DNA from: Planctomycetaceae bacterium
GTDB taxonomy: Bacteria > Planctomycetota > Planctomycetia > Planctomycetales > Planctomycetaceae
Direction of reading: 5' to 3'
Assembly: GCA_021732415.1 (NCBI GenBank)
Contig: JAKFVC010000091.1
Location: forward strand, 39,393 to 103,392
DNA: 64,000 bases
Shown piece after piece: positions 38,853-49,166 of the stretch. Positions within the stretch are counted from its first letter, which is position 1. Each line of letters starts with the position of its first letter. Position numbers and translations under genes: made by a program. The notes below the pieces were generated by a model. That model was not told the DNA's origin and ran no database searches. It saw nothing but the letters and a program-made list of their open reading frames with translations.

Positions 38853-39128
38853 TCGTCCACCTTTTGCTGACTCAATATTCTCTGGAGGGCGACCGCGTTT
38901 TTGGGATTTCATCTGCGGTTCAGCCGTTCTGGTTGTTGACAGGTGTCGGAGTGGTTCAGTACCCCTCACACTGTGTAGGAAAGTGTCCTTGTTAACTGAT
39001 CAATCGTACGCAGAATACACGCTTTTCTCACGATCTCAAGCCGAATTCTTCCTGCAAAATTCATTTCAGACGAGTTCTCGGCTGTAGTGCTTTGTGTAGC
39101 TATGAGATGCGACTTTGCTGTTTCTGGG

Positions 39129-39186
39129 CTCTGTAGCGGAAGTCGCCAGACTTCAGGCCGAAAGTCTGGCGACTTCCGCTACAGAG
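39129..39186. repeat. Perfect 25-bp-arm palindrome
   Basis: The arms at 39129-39153 and 39162-39186 (CTCTGTAGCGGAAGTCGCCA...) surround an 8-bp loop. It lies just after the stop of the minus-strand SufE-like gene (39193), in the position of a transcript-ending hairpin, but no U-run follows. Confidence 0.95.
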
Positions 39187-39192
39187 TGGGTA

Positions 39193-39621
39193 TCAAGTTG
39201 TCTGGGCGACCTGTAATCGACGAATTTCACGTTTGATGAAGGCGACAATTCCTGTAAATCCTCGGAATCGAGTCATCCCCAGTACGTCACGTAAACCCAA
39301 TCGCTCGGGCATGTTATCGGGAATTTGCAGAACCTCTTCGCTGGGCGTCCCTTCCAATCCATTGACGAGCATCGCCACAAATCCCCGCACAGTGGGCGAT
39401 TTCTCGGGAACATGTGCCGCCAAGTGGACGGAACCGTTTGCCAATCCCACATGCATGTAAACGGGGGTCTGGCATTCCTGAATCTGGCAGTCGCTGCGGT
39501 TCTGCAACGTCTGATGTTCGGGTCCTAACGGGGGCAGTTCGTGGCCAAAGTCCATCAGGACTTCCAGCCGCTCCTCCGCATCGAGGTCCTCAAATTCGTC
39601 CAGATATTCGTCGAGTTTCAT
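39193..39621 (-). CDS. SufE-family sulfur acceptor protein
   Basis: The 142-residue protein matches SufE/CsdE. It has a helical start (YLDEFEDLDAEERLEVLMDF), the sulfur-accepting loop with Cys50 (DCQIQECQTPVYM), the core VHLAAHVPEKSPTVRGFVAM, and the ending LGLRDVLGMTRFRGFTGI. SufE takes persulfide from the cysteine desulfurase SufS and passes it to the scaffold in Fe-S cluster assembly. No other suf gene is adjacent. A second cysteine (C45) close to Cys50 is a detail to note. Confidence 0.93.
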   Translation of the reverse strand: MKLDEYLDEFEDLDAEERLEVLMDFGHELPPLGPEHQTLQNRSDCQIQECQTPVYMHVGLANGSVHLAAHVPEKSPTVRGFVAMLVNGLEGTPSEEVLQIPDNMPERLGLRDVLGMTRFRGFTGIVAFIKREIRRLQVAQTT

Positions 39622-39776
39622 GGCAGATAGTGCGAGTCAACGAGCCTGTCGCGGTCGACAAGGCATCGCTGCCAGCATTTTTAATTTTGGAAATACTTCA
39701 ATTGTATCGCGGGTGGGCTGAGGTCAAGGTCGGATTGTTGTGGGATGGACCAATTTGGGCCCGACTTACTCGATGA

Positions 39777-40274
39777 TTACACCGGGACCGGAATTTCCGA
39801 GGGCAGGATGAAGCTCAGGTGCAGTTCGGCGTGCCGCAGTGTGACTGCGACCCACTCCTGGAAGGCCAGCTCGCCGAGGATCGGGTGGGGGAACTTGGGC
39901 AACTCGCTGGAGAAACGGGCCAGTGCCAGCTTCAGTTTTTCGTATCCCGCTTGCGGCGTGACCTCGGGGGACGGAATCATCGCCGTGGCTTCTTTAGGAA
40001 TCTGAAACCCGGCCTTCATCGGCTTCGTCAACAGATTGTTCTTCACGAACGGGACGAGCAGATTCCGAGTAAACCAGGAGATTTTAAAGCCGCCAAATCC
40101 ATCAAACGGAGAGTTCGCGGAGACGGCCAGATGGTCGAGAATCTGTCCGACAGACCAATTACCCAGAGTGTGGCAAGGATGCGTGGCGATGTAATCAACG
40201 TCCGCCAGCAACTGCGAGAAGTCAGCGAAATGAAGCGCGCGTCGACCACTCACCTGCGCCGTGTTCACGGCCAT
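39777..40274 (-). CDS. DUF1569 (DinB-like) protein
   Basis: The 165-residue protein has the DinB-like helical pattern of DUF1569 (LGNWSVGQILDHLAVSAN; LAFQEWVAVTLRHAELHLSF). The conserved histidines H48-type (DHLA) and HAELH are typical of the metal site in the DinB superfamily. The function is unknown. ATG 40274 is used; a GTG lies one codon earlier. Confidence 0.82.
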   Translation of the reverse strand: MAVNTAQVSGRRALHFADFSQLLADVDYIATHPCHTLGNWSVGQILDHLAVSANSPFDGFGGFKISWFTRNLLVPFVKNNLLTKPMKAGFQIPKEATAMIPSPEVTPQAGYEKLKLALARFSSELPKFPHPILGELAFQEWVAVTLRHAELHLSFILPSEIPVPV

Positions 40275-40387
40275 CACGAATTTCCTTCCGCCCCAGAAAA
40301 TGGACTTTTCTCAATGGTTTCAATGAGACAAACCTGAATTGTCCAGGATTTGCCTCAAAAAACAAGTTGGACAACCGTTTCAACTGT

Positions 40388-40450
40388 AGCCTGGCTCTCT
40401 GAGCCGGGTGTATTTCGACGGGGGAAAGCACCCGACTCAGCGAGTCAGGC
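40388..40450. repeat. Palindrome, self-palindromic-arm family (copy b)
   Basis: The arms AGCCTGGCTCTCTGAGCCGG (left) and CACCCGACTCAGCGAGTCAG (right) pair imperfectly. It is related to 22631..22735 and 60953..61019. Confidence 0.75.
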
Positions 40451-40542
40451 GAGCGAAGCCGTGCGGTGTTTTGTGAAGCATCCGCCAGGAGATTTCACCA
40501 TGAAGACGCGGAGAGCACAGAGGATTAGGAAGAGGGAGTTTT

Positions 40543-40627
40543 GCCACAGAATGACACAGAAGAAGCACAGAAAAGAGGAAGAAGTTTCACTTTCTGATTC
40601 TGTGTTTCTTCTGTGTCATTCTGTGGC
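40543..40627. repeat. Palindrome, periodic-arm family 2
   Basis: The 28-bp arms at 40543-40570 and 40600-40627 match at 27 positions. Each arm repeats CACAGA at about 10-bp spacing (GCCACAGAATGACACAGAAG...). The layout mirrors family 1 but the unit differs. Confidence 0.92.
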
Positions 40628-40802
40628 TCAAAAAGTTCTTATGAATATGGTCTCCCCGTATTCTTCGTGGTAAGTGATCCCCTGGATTGGATAGGTAATT
40701 AATTCACCAAACCCGCCTTGGCGTTAATTCTTCAGATGATTGACGGTGACAACTACTACGGAATTCGCCTACTGTCCTTTCTTCTCGAATTGAAAACGAC
40801 CG

Positions 40803-42248
40803 ATGCCAGACTCTTCCGCTTCCATCGTGTGGTTCCGTCGCGACTTACGAGTCGCGGATCAGCCCGCTTTGGTGGCCGCCCTGGCTCGCGGCAAACCCGT
40901 CATTCCGGTCTTCATCTGGTCTCCCGAAGAAGAAGGGCGTTGGCCGGAGGGGGCTGCGTCGCGGTGGTGGCTGCATTTCTCGCTGCTGGGGCTCGCTGCG
41001 CGATTGCAGTCACTTGGATCGCGACTGATTGTGCGACAGGGGGCCAGCCTGAGTGAGCTCCAGAAACTGATCGAGGAAACCGGGGCCTCGGCAGTCTTCT
41101 GGAATCGCCGCTATGAACCTGATGCCATTCGCCGCGACACCGAGGTCAAGGCGGGACTGAAGGCGGACGGGCTGCTCGCGGAGAGCTACAACGGCAACTT
41201 GTTGTATGAGCCGTGGGAGATCAAGTCGAAGACTGGCGGGCCTTATAAGGTCTTCACGCCGTTTTCTAAAGCCTGTCTGGCGCACGCGGAACCTGAACGG
41301 CCTCTGGCGACACCGACTCGGATCGCCGCACCAAAGTCCTGGCCGAAATCGGTACCGATCGAGGAGCTTCAGCTCTTGCCAGCGATCAAGTGGGATTCTG
41401 GCTTCCACGCCACGTGGCAACCCGGTTGTGATGCTGCCGAACAGATGTTGAAAGACTTTCTGCCGGTCGGAGTCGCACAGTATGCCGACGAACGGAATCG
41501 TCCCGATCACGCGGGGACGTCGCGGCTCAGCCCGGCACTGCACTTCGGTGAAATCAGTCCCCGGCAAGTGTGGCATACGGTCTGTGATCATCTCCGGGAG
41601 CAGCCGCGTTCGCCCCAGATCGGAGAACCCTATTTGCGACAACTGTTGTGGCGCGAGTTTGCGCACCATTTGTTGTTCCATTTCCCGCAGACACCGACGG
41701 AACCGTTGCGCGAAGAGTTTTCACGCTTCCCGTGGCTCGACAATAGGAAGCACCTCCGCGCCTGGCAGCGTGGCATGACCGGATATCCGATCGTGGATGC
41801 GGGCATGCGCGAGCTGTGGGCGACCGGTTGGATGCACAATCGAGTCCGGATGATTGTGGCCTCATTCCTGGTCAAAGATCTGTTGCTTCCCTGGCAGGCA
41901 GGCGCCGACTGGTTCTGGGACACATTAGTGGACGCGGATCTGGCCAACAACACGCTCGGTTGGCAGTGGACCGCAGGTTGCGGCGCCGATGCGGCACCGT
42001 ATTTTCGGATCTTCAATCCGGTCAGCCAGGGAGAGAAATTTGATCCGGATGGAGCCTACGTCCGTCGCTGGGTTCCCGAGTTGGCCGAACTCCCCAACGA
42101 ATGGATTTATCAACCTTGGAGTGCTCCACCAATGGCACTCCGCGAGGCCGGTATCAAACTTGGTAGGGCCTATCCCCGGCCGATTGTGGATCACGGTGAG
42201 GCCCGGGTGAGAGCGCTCGAAGCGTTGAAGCAGATTAGACAATCATGA
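40803..42248 (+). CDS. phrB: Deoxyribodipyrimidine photolyase (class I)
   Basis: The 481-residue flavoprotein repairs UV-induced cyclobutane pyrimidine dimers using blue light. The N-terminal antenna domain starts IVWFRRDLRVADQPAL. The C-terminal FAD/DNA domain has the conserved blocks GTSRLSPALHFGEISPRQVW, YLRQLLWREFAHHLLFHFP, TGYPIVDAGMRELWATGWMH and DADLANNTLGWQWTAGCG, including the Trp electron-transfer positions. The length is typical for CPD photolyases. The next gene is convergent and its stop lies 16 bp away. Confidence 0.95.
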   Translation: MPDSSASIVWFRRDLRVADQPALVAALARGKPVIPVFIWSPEEEGRWPEGAASRWWLHFSLLGLAARLQSLGSRLIVRQGASLSELQKLIEETGASAVFWNRRYEPDAIRRDTEVKAGLKADGLLAESYNGNLLYEPWEIKSKTGGPYKVFTPFSKACLAHAEPERPLATPTRIAAPKSWPKSVPIEELQLLPAIKWDSGFHATWQPGCDAAEQMLKDFLPVGVAQYADERNRPDHAGTSRLSPALHFGEISPRQVWHTVCDHLREQPRSPQIGEPYLRQLLWREFAHHLLFHFPQTPTEPLREEFSRFPWLDNRKHLRAWQRGMTGYPIVDAGMRELWATGWMHNRVRMIVASFLVKDLLLPWQAGADWFWDTLVDADLANNTLGWQWTAGCGADAAPYFRIFNPVSQGEKFDPDGAYVRRWVPELAELPNEWIYQPWSAPPMALREAGIKLGRAYPRPIVDHGEARVRALEALKQIRQS

Positions 42249-42263
42249 GTTCCAAGCGTGTAT

Positions 42264-45152
42264 CTACTTCGGTGATCGCAACGGAAAGAAGTACCGCAGA
42301 TGCTGCGGTGCCAACTCTTGTAGGCCGATTTCCGGCAGCGTCTCGATCTGATCGCTATGGCGAATGCTGTCGGCGATCTTCTCCCAGGCGGTCTCGATCA
42401 GTTGTTTGTCGCTAGGAGTTAACGCCCACGAAAGGGGCGGTTGATCCATGTCTGACGGGAACTGAATTTTGAGCGAACGGACTTCCACGGCGCGGGCGTA
42501 TTCGCGGCGTTTGTTGCGTGATTGCTCGAGGACCACTTCGACTTTCTGGGCCTGCTTTTCGACCTGTTGCTGCACTTGCGGCGTACTGTCCTCGTAAGAG
42601 TTTTTCAGTTCATCGACCCGCTTTTCAATCGCTTCTGAAATGGCTTGCTGGACCTGGGGTGCGACGGTCGTAGTGCTGACCGGTGCCGCGTTGATGGTTG
42701 CTCCGCCGGATGGGTTGAGATGGTTTTCCAGCTTGGTGTGGATGTCATTCGCCGACATTAACAATTGCTGAGCTTCTTGAAGTTTCTTAGCCCGCCTGAG
42801 ACGCGTCGCTTCTTCTAACAATTGGACCTCGTAGTCACCCCGTTCGGCCTGGGATGCGACGCGGACGTTGCCCAGTGTTAGTACGGGACCGAGGAAGGCA
42901 TTTAGTAGACCTCCCTTGTCAGAACCGACTTCGTGTGCCTTGTCCGGGAAACCATTAATTCGCACGATCAGAATACGGTCAAATGGCAGCTTCTTGGGGT
43001 CTTGCCGATTGCGTTGTTGCGAGATGATTTTCTCGATCCATTTGGTTGCCGTGAGAATTCCCTCGTTGTCTGCATAACCCCCATCGGCGACGTGCCAGAA
43101 TAGGCGTTTGCCGAGTTGTTGCCGGACGGCTGGCGGAACATCGTCTCCCAGCGGGCGACAGATGGGGCTGACATAAGAAAACGTGGCCGATAAGCGCACG
43201 GCCGTCACTAAGCGTGGATTGGGACGATAATTGTCGGCGAGAGCCGAATAGCACGCGAAGAACTCGACCGGTTCTGACGCTTTGATGGAAAAGCCGTCGG
43301 TATCAGCTCCGCTGGGGAGCATGGGCTGCGTCACGACTGGGGAAAACAATAGGCGCTGGCCGGTCTCGACGAGTGTGGAATTGAAGACGACGGCCGGCAT
43401 TTTGCGGGCGCGGATGCGTTCGCTCCAGTCGAGTAGCCGTAAATCTTTTAAGGCCAGTAGGAGTTGTTTTTTCTGTTCGGGAGTGCGTGTGGCATCGGCC
43501 GGCAATCGATCGGCCAGGCGTCGCTGCCATTCGAATTCCAGGGCTAGTCCGCGATCTAATGTTTTCGGCGCCGCGGGGGGGAATGTCGTGCGGACCAGAT
43601 CTGGGAAGGCCATGCCCCAGGCTGCGGGTTCCAGTCCCGACGCGCTGGCGTCTTCGTAAATGTGGCGGGACTTGTCAGTATCAATCTGCATGGGTGATCC
43701 CGCTTGATTCGTGCGGTCGCCGCGGTGATGCAGGTAGAACAAAGCTCCGACGCTCCCCCCGGAGACGGAACTCACCAGGCCGACAGATTCGCTGAAGCCT
43801 CCGAGTAACTCATCGAGTCCCGTTAAAACTTTAGCCGTCCACGCGGCCGCTTGAATACCGCCGCCGGCTGCCGTGACGACGATCAATGTCGATTTCGGGT
43901 GGGCGGACAGGGATTGAGCCGAGGGGGTTGCGGGAGGCGGAGCGTATTTGGGGAATTGCCATTGCTCGTCGAACAGTTCGGCTATGGGGACTGGTTGCGA
44001 AACGTCAGGTTGTGTGTCAGACGTTTTCGCGAGCCGCCGTGGATGGAGTTCGTAGAAATGATCGACCCGCCCTAGAGAGAATGACACGAGGACCATGCCG
44101 ACCAGCATCATCGTTGTTGGTACCCGATAGTAATCGAGAAAGAACGCCGCACCGGTCAGAGTAAAGCCGACGAAGAAGACGTAGATCATCACAAAGAATA
44201 ACGTCGGAAACATGCCGTCCTGATTGGGCAGCCAATAGTCGGCAGAGCCGTCGCCGATGGCCCCCAGGAAGGCCCCGTAGAACCCAACGTACAGACAGGC
44301 GAGAAGTACCCAGACCAGGGTAATCTGCGCATGGCCGGGTTCCAGTTCCCACGAGTCAGGATCCATGGGATTGACGAGTCGGAAGTAGCCAGTGGAGACC
44401 GGTTCTGGCGGCTTGGCAAGCGGGGCAGGAGCACCCGCCGGTGGATTTTCGGTTGCTGTTTTCGGACCGAAGACAGCAGCCAGGTTGGTTTGGAGTTTCG
44501 TTGCTGGCTGAGGTTCCTCTTTGGCCAGCGATCTGATCCATATCCAGTTCTCAAACGGCAACAGGCCGGAGTTAGTGATCGACTGATCAATCAACTTACG
44601 CTGTAAAATGGCGAGTACGAACAGAAATCCAATCGCCAGGACGATCCCTCCACCCAGTCCCAGGGGAAAGAGGTAGAAACTCAATTCGGAATGACGCTCA
44701 CACAATGACTGGTCGAGTGCGTACAGGGGAATCGTCAGGCCGCATCCCAGCCAGATCCACCACGAATGGCGCCATGTCGGATTGTTCATCATCCCCCAGA
44801 ATTGCGGGATGGGGGCGTTCGAGATGACTCCAAATCGCGCGCTGCCTGTCAAATAGGTCACGCGAAAGGTGACGACGACCATCAGGGACACCATCAGCGT
44901 GGCCCAGGTCAGGGTGGCGAACTGATAAGGATTCTTCAGGACAAACACCGCTCGCAGCATTCCGGGCTCGGCCCAGGCGACGACGGGCAACCCCAGCAGC
45001 ACCAGTCCGCTCATGACAGAGAACCGCGTGCGCATGATCAGGACGAGAAACCCCAGCACCGTCGGCTGTTGCAGGATTTTCCCCACGATCGGGACGCCGA
45101 TGGCAAGCAGCAGGCAACCGCTGAACAGACTGAAAAAATAGTCCTTGAACAT
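42264..45152 (-). CDS. Multi-pass membrane protein with a patatin-like phospholipase domain
   Basis: The 962-residue protein has an N-terminal half with several hydrophobic segments (FFSLFSGCLLLAIGVPIVG; WATLMVSLMVVVTFRVTYLT; MMLVGMVLVSFSLG). A patatin/cPLA2-like lipase domain starts near residue 420: oxyanion loop TAAGGGIQAAAW near 427, nucleophile serine in SSVSGGSVGALF near 457, and the aspartate of VADGGYADNEG near 690. A coiled-coil-prone region (about 770-890) precedes the end. Membrane-anchored patatins hydrolyse lipids. The active-site motif is S-x-S-G-G-S rather than the usual G-x-S-x-G, closer to the cPLA2 style. The substrate is unknown. Confidence 0.82.
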   Translation of the reverse strand: MFKDYFFSLFSGCLLLAIGVPIVGKILQQPTVLGFLVLIMRTRFSVMSGLVLLGLPVVAWAEPGMLRAVFVLKNPYQFATLTWATLMVSLMVVVTFRVTYLTGSARFGVISNAPIPQFWGMMNNPTWRHSWWIWLGCGLTIPLYALDQSLCERHSELSFYLFPLGLGGGIVLAIGFLFVLAILQRKLIDQSITNSGLLPFENWIWIRSLAKEEPQPATKLQTNLAAVFGPKTATENPPAGAPAPLAKPPEPVSTGYFRLVNPMDPDSWELEPGHAQITLVWVLLACLYVGFYGAFLGAIGDGSADYWLPNQDGMFPTLFFVMIYVFFVGFTLTGAAFFLDYYRVPTTMMLVGMVLVSFSLGRVDHFYELHPRRLAKTSDTQPDVSQPVPIAELFDEQWQFPKYAPPPATPSAQSLSAHPKSTLIVVTAAGGGIQAAAWTAKVLTGLDELLGGFSESVGLVSSVSGGSVGALFYLHHRGDRTNQAGSPMQIDTDKSRHIYEDASASGLEPAAWGMAFPDLVRTTFPPAAPKTLDRGLALEFEWQRRLADRLPADATRTPEQKKQLLLALKDLRLLDWSERIRARKMPAVVFNSTLVETGQRLLFSPVVTQPMLPSGADTDGFSIKASEPVEFFACYSALADNYRPNPRLVTAVRLSATFSYVSPICRPLGDDVPPAVRQQLGKRLFWHVADGGYADNEGILTATKWIEKIISQQRNRQDPKKLPFDRILIVRINGFPDKAHEVGSDKGGLLNAFLGPVLTLGNVRVASQAERGDYEVQLLEEATRLRRAKKLQEAQQLLMSANDIHTKLENHLNPSGGATINAAPVSTTTVAPQVQQAISEAIEKRVDELKNSYEDSTPQVQQQVEKQAQKVEVVLEQSRNKRREYARAVEVRSLKIQFPSDMDQPPLSWALTPSDKQLIETAWEKIADSIRHSDQIETLPEIGLQELAPQHLRYFFPLRSPK

Positions 45153-45739
45153 GAAAGATAATCCTGCCCGGTCTTGGAGCGCGAGTCAGGCGCTTCCAGA
45201 GAGGTGATCTCTCGGAATGAGGACGAACGGAGGTCGATAACGGGATGCTTGAGGCGAGGTGGGAGCAGACGCGGCGAATGCCTTGCCTGTTCAATACGGG
45301 CTGTTCATTGTGATGACACCCTACTACCGAGAATGACCAAATTGATCAACATCAGTTCCGTTTCTATTTGCACTTGAGATAAAACATGAGTATGTTTTTA
45401 TGTGTCGTGAGCCTGTTTCGCATGACGAATCGATCACCGATTGCAACTTTCTGGATGTCACCGAACGTCTCAGTTCTGGTTTAGTATGGAGTCGACAGCG
45501 AAGACTGTTTGTTGACACTACGTCTTTATCTGGCGAGAATTGGGTTGGAGGAAGTTTGTTGTTGTAGTGCGACGATCGAAATCCCGGGTCACTCCGAGAA
45601 ATAGTTGGCTGTCCGGGGTTGAGATTGTGTGGCGTGTTGTTGTCGCCGCTTCGTTGACTTGGTGGTTGGCCACCGGGAAACGGCAGCCGGCGAATACCGC
45701 GGACTGCGGGCTGTTCAGCCCAGATTGAAGACGCTTCGC
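45153..45739. other. Intergenic region, no recognised features
   Basis: The 587-bp divergent gap between the patatin-like and deacetylase-like genes must contain both promoters. No gene, tRNA or long palindrome was found. A modestly A/T-rich segment lies at 45330-45420. Confidence 0.4.
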
Positions 45740-46672
45740 ATGACAATTCTGTATTCTGATCCCCGGTTTCAAGAACACTTGACCGGGCGGCATCCCGAAA
45801 GTCCGCAGCGGCTGGTGGCGGTGCTGGAGCATCTCGCCAAGCAGAAGCTCAACGATCGCTGTAGCAAGGGCGAGTTCACCTTCGCCACGCAGGAACAACT
45901 GCAAACGGTCCATTCCGCCGCCCATATCAGCCGCGTGGAAGATTTTGTGGCCGATGGGGGCGGCCGGATTGAGCAGGATACGGTCTGCAGCCCGAAGTCC
46001 TGGGATGCAGCGCGGCTGGCTGCGGGGGCCAGTATTTCCGCCGTTGATGCCGTGCTGAAAGGGACGGACAAGACGGCCCTCTGCCTGGTGCGTCCGCCGG
46101 GACATCATGCCCTCTCGGGGGCACCGATGGGTTTTTGCTTGTTTAACAATGTGGCGATTGCTGCAAGACATGCGATCGCCGTTCACAAGCTGCGGCGAGT
46201 CCTCATCGTCGACTGGGATGTTCATCACGGGAATGGAACCCAGGAGATCTTCTACCGGGATGAGCAAGTCTACTTTCTGTCTTCGCACCGCTTTCCCTTT
46301 TACCCGGGCAGCGGCGACGCGAATGAAACGGGCGCCGGGCCAGGAGTCGGGACCAAGTTCAATCTGCCGCTCGCCTTCGGTATTTCGCGGAAAGAATTGC
46401 TGGCGCGTTTCGAAAACACGCTGTCGCAAGCGGCAGAAAAATGTCGGCCCGAGTTAATCCTGCTGAGTGCGGGGTTTGATGCTCACCGCGAAGACCCGAT
46501 TGGTTCGTTGTCCCTGGAAACCGAGGATTTTGGGAAACTGACTGACTTGGTAAAACAGGTGGCCCAAGCACATTGCGGCGGGAAAATCGTCAGTCTGCTC
46601 GAGGGGGGCTACAGCACCCAGCGTCTGGCGGAATCGGTCGGGCTGCATCTGGAGCGATTGCTCGCACCGTAA
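45740..46672 (+). CDS. Histone deacetylase / acetoin utilisation (AcuC/AphA-type) family hydrolase
   Basis: The 310-residue zinc amidohydrolase carries the class II HDAC-like motifs RPPGHHA (His-His dyad), GFCLFNNVAIAA, the zinc ligands in VDWDVHHGNGTQEIF, LSAGFDAHREDP, and the end LEGGY. Bacterial members deacetylate small molecules such as polyamines or proteins such as acetyl-CoA synthetase. The target is unknown. ATG 45740 opens MTILYSDPRFQEHLTGRHPE, the normal start for the family; the upstream in-frame extension is rejected. Confidence 0.93.
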   Translation: MTILYSDPRFQEHLTGRHPESPQRLVAVLEHLAKQKLNDRCSKGEFTFATQEQLQTVHSAAHISRVEDFVADGGGRIEQDTVCSPKSWDAARLAAGASISAVDAVLKGTDKTALCLVRPPGHHALSGAPMGFCLFNNVAIAARHAIAVHKLRRVLIVDWDVHHGNGTQEIFYRDEQVYFLSSHRFPFYPGSGDANETGAGPGVGTKFNLPLAFGISRKELLARFENTLSQAAEKCRPELILLSAGFDAHREDPIGSLSLETEDFGKLTDLVKQVAQAHCGGKIVSLLEGGYSTQRLAESVGLHLERLLAP

Positions 46673-47763
46673 TCTGGGCACTCTTGCCCATCTTGGCTGG
46701 CTGGTTCAACAGTCAGCACACTGCCGAAAAGGTAGTTCTTGAACATTGCTCGAGTCTCCGATAACCCAGGTTTCGGCCCCTATCCGGAGCAGCTGCGCTC
46801 CCAGCGAGAGATCGGCGGGGTTACTTGATCCTGCGGACAATCTGGGCAGGCGAGTCCTGTGCCGAGTGCAATTTATCTTTCACTGTGCCTTTGAGTACGA
46901 GGGATGTCCGCTGGTTATGAGATTCAGCCGGCCGGTGAGACTTGCGCTTGATCTTTTCACTAAGCTCAGCGGACCAGGGCAACACTCCCCCCGAGCCAGT
47001 TCGGATATCCGTAATTGCGATACGACATCGGATCGAAAGAGGATCCTCTCTGCGTTTAAGCGAGTTCGCTTCGCATGGCCGCCGCCCACACTTTCTTCAT
47101 AATGGTCAGTGTGCGGTTCAGCACAGCGTTGTGTCGAAGCTACCCAGTGTGCTGGCCACCAGCCAGTCCAACGCGGCCCTCCCTCGTTGTCAAAACGGTT
47201 GAATTTCTGGGTTGAGCCCTGTCAGTTGCAACTCGGCCCAGAACGTGCAGAGATTGCAATCCATTCCAGTCGTGCCTCAGGTACGTGATCCCCCGCATCG
47301 GACGCGACTCCGGAACACAACGGCCATAGTGCAAGCATTGAGGACATCCGTGTCGCCGCTTATCTGAAGTCGGAATCCGCCGGAAGACCAGACTGCGATG
47401 GAAGTACGAAGCCCGTGACTGACAGGCCGCCGCGGGCGGCCAGGCTGGCCCAGATTGCTTTCGCAACTTGGAGGGCTAAAAGAGGCCTCTCTTGCGGGTT
47501 TGAATCGGCTGCGAATCTAGCTGACAGTACGAGGGCCCGACCTTACCCCAAATCGCCACCTGATAAATCATGGTTGACGCCATCTATCGATACGATGAAG
47601 TCGTGCCAATTGCAAGGATTTACACCCATTTGCAATTGCTGATCTGTCGGCGTAAGTTATCGAACTTGCAACAGGTTTCGCCGGTGGCCGAGCGTCTCCA
47701 CAAGACGACTGTGGAACCGAGGGATCCTGCAAACTTCTTGAACTTCAACCATTGGTGAGATCC
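46673..47763. other. Long gap without a credible gene
   Basis: This 1.09-kb stretch contains only short open frames with no protein-like composition on either strand. A possible gene start on the minus strand at 47100 (MKKVWAAAMRSELA) stops after 14 codons. It looks like decayed coding DNA rather than a regulatory region. A short inverted string CAATTGCAA...TTGCAATTG occurs near 47608-47641. Confidence 0.5.
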
Positions 47764-49092
47764 ATGCGGCAGATAACCCTACTCTTGCTTGTCCTGGTCA
47801 GTTCGATCTCTGCTCAAGAGGCACCGTATGTCAATCCTCTGGCTGCCGACCCGCCGTATTATCGGGTGCGTTACGAAGGCTCGTCACAGATGGGTCAGCT
47901 GGTATTTCCTTCGAGCTTCACCGTCTGGATTCCGCCCGAGGTCAAAACGCTGCGCGGTTTGGTCGTGCATCAGCATGGTTGCGGAGAAGGTTCATGCAAG
48001 TCAGGACTGACGGGGGCTTTCGATTTGCATTGGCAGGCCTTGGCGAAGAAGCATGACTGTGCGTTGATCGCGCCGACCTATGAGCAACCCGAGAAAGCCA
48101 ACTGCCAGTTGTGGTGCGATCCTCGCAACGGCTCGGATGCGGCGTTTCAGAAATCACTGACTGACCTGGGAGCCAAGTCGAATCATCCTGAACTGGCGAC
48201 CGTGCCGTGGGCTCTCTGGGGGCACAGTGGCGGCGGACATTGGGCAGGCGGAATGACGTTGCTGCATCCCGATCGAGTGGCTGCGGCATGGCTCCGTTCG
48301 GGAGTTCCGCCGGTCACCGCGGCCGAAGGCAAGCCCACGCCCTACTCCATTTCTGATGCGGCCTGCCTGGTGCCGGTCATGTGCAATATCGGCACTAAAG
48401 AAGGAGTCACGGATAAGGTCGGTCGGTTCGCCGGGGTGTGGCCGGGAGTCGAAGTCTTCTTTAATGCACTCCGGGCCAAGGGGGGACTCGTCGGCGTGTC
48501 GGTCGATCCCCTGTCGAGCCACGATTGCGGCAATCAACGCTATCTGGCGATGCCCTGGTTTGACGCCTGCCTGACGGCGCGCCTGCCCGCCAAGAGTGGT
48601 GATCTGCTGCGGCCAATGCCGAGCAAAGCGGGCTGGATTGCTCCCCTCAATACGGGCGAGGCGAATATCGTTGCTCCCGTGCCAGCGGCAACATTTACTG
48701 GCGCCGTCGATAAATCGGTGTGGCTCCCCAATGAGTCTGTGGCAACCGCCTGGCTGCAGTATGCCAAAGACTCTGCAGTAACCGACCCGACCCCACCCCC
48801 TGCTCCGACGAATCTGAAAGTCGCGGGCAATGTGTTGACCTGGTCGGCCGACGCGGATCTGGAGAGTGGTCTCGCCAGCTTCATCATCGAGCGTGACGGG
48901 AAATTCCTCGCCAACGTCCCCGAGCAAGGCAAGAACCCCTTTGGTCGTCCAATCTTTCAAAACCTCTCTTACAGCGACACGCCCACCCAACCGCTGGTCG
49001 AGATGCGTTTCACAGACACCAAAGTGGAAGCCGGAAAGACTCATCAGTACCGAGTCATTGCGGTGAATACCGTCGGTCTGACGTCCAAGTAG
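47764..49092 (+). CDS. Secreted alpha/beta hydrolase with C-terminal fibronectin-like domain
   Basis: The 442-residue product has a signal peptide ([16 protein letters not shown]). An alpha/beta-hydrolase domain follows with strand [12 protein letters not shown] and nucleophile elbow [14 protein letters not shown] (Ser within GHSGG). A histidine candidate lies in [13 protein letters not shown]. Residues about 345-442 form a fibronectin III-like beta domain ([33 protein letters not shown]). It is likely an exported esterase or carbohydrate esterase; the substrate is not known. ATG 47764 is preferred over the upstream codon at 47752. Confidence 0.82.
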   Translation: MRQITLLLLVLVSSISAQEAPYVNPLAADPPYYRVRYEGSSQMGQLVFPSSFTVWIPPEVKTLRGLVVHQHGCGEGSCKSGLTGAFDLHWQALAKKHDCALIAPTYEQPEKANCQLWCDPRNGSDAAFQKSLTDLGAKSNHPELATVPWALWGHSGGGHWAGGMTLLHPDRVAAAWLRSGVPPVTAAEGKPTPYSISDAACLVPVMCNIGTKEGVTDKVGRFAGVWPGVEVFFNALRAKGGLVGVSVDPLSSHDCGNQRYLAMPWFDACLTARLPAKSGDLLRPMPSKAGWIAPLNTGEANIVAPVPAATFTGAVDKSVWLPNESVATAWLQYAKDSAVTDPTPPPAPTNLKVAGNVLTWSADADLESGLASFIIERDGKFLANVPEQGKNPFGRPIFQNLSYSDTPTQPLVEMRFTDTKVEAGKTHQYRVIAVNTVGLTSK

Positions 49093-49166
49093 CCTGTGTG
49101 ACGAAATATCACGAATCACGAGCCGCGACTGATTCGCTAGTCGTCCACTACGACACGCTGCCGTTC

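Larger units (their letters stand above)
40275..40802. other. Intergenic region with two palindromes
   Basis: This 528-bp divergent gap holds the palindromes at 40388..40450 and 40543..40627. Short open frames here run through the palindrome arms and are not credible genes. A/T-rich sequence near 40695-40715 (GTAATTAATTCACC) may contribute to the photolyase promoter. Confidence 0.5.

Noticed and set aside
40350..40673. A 107-codon open frame ahead of the photolyase gene
   Set aside because: Its coding text consists of palindrome arms and has no protein character.
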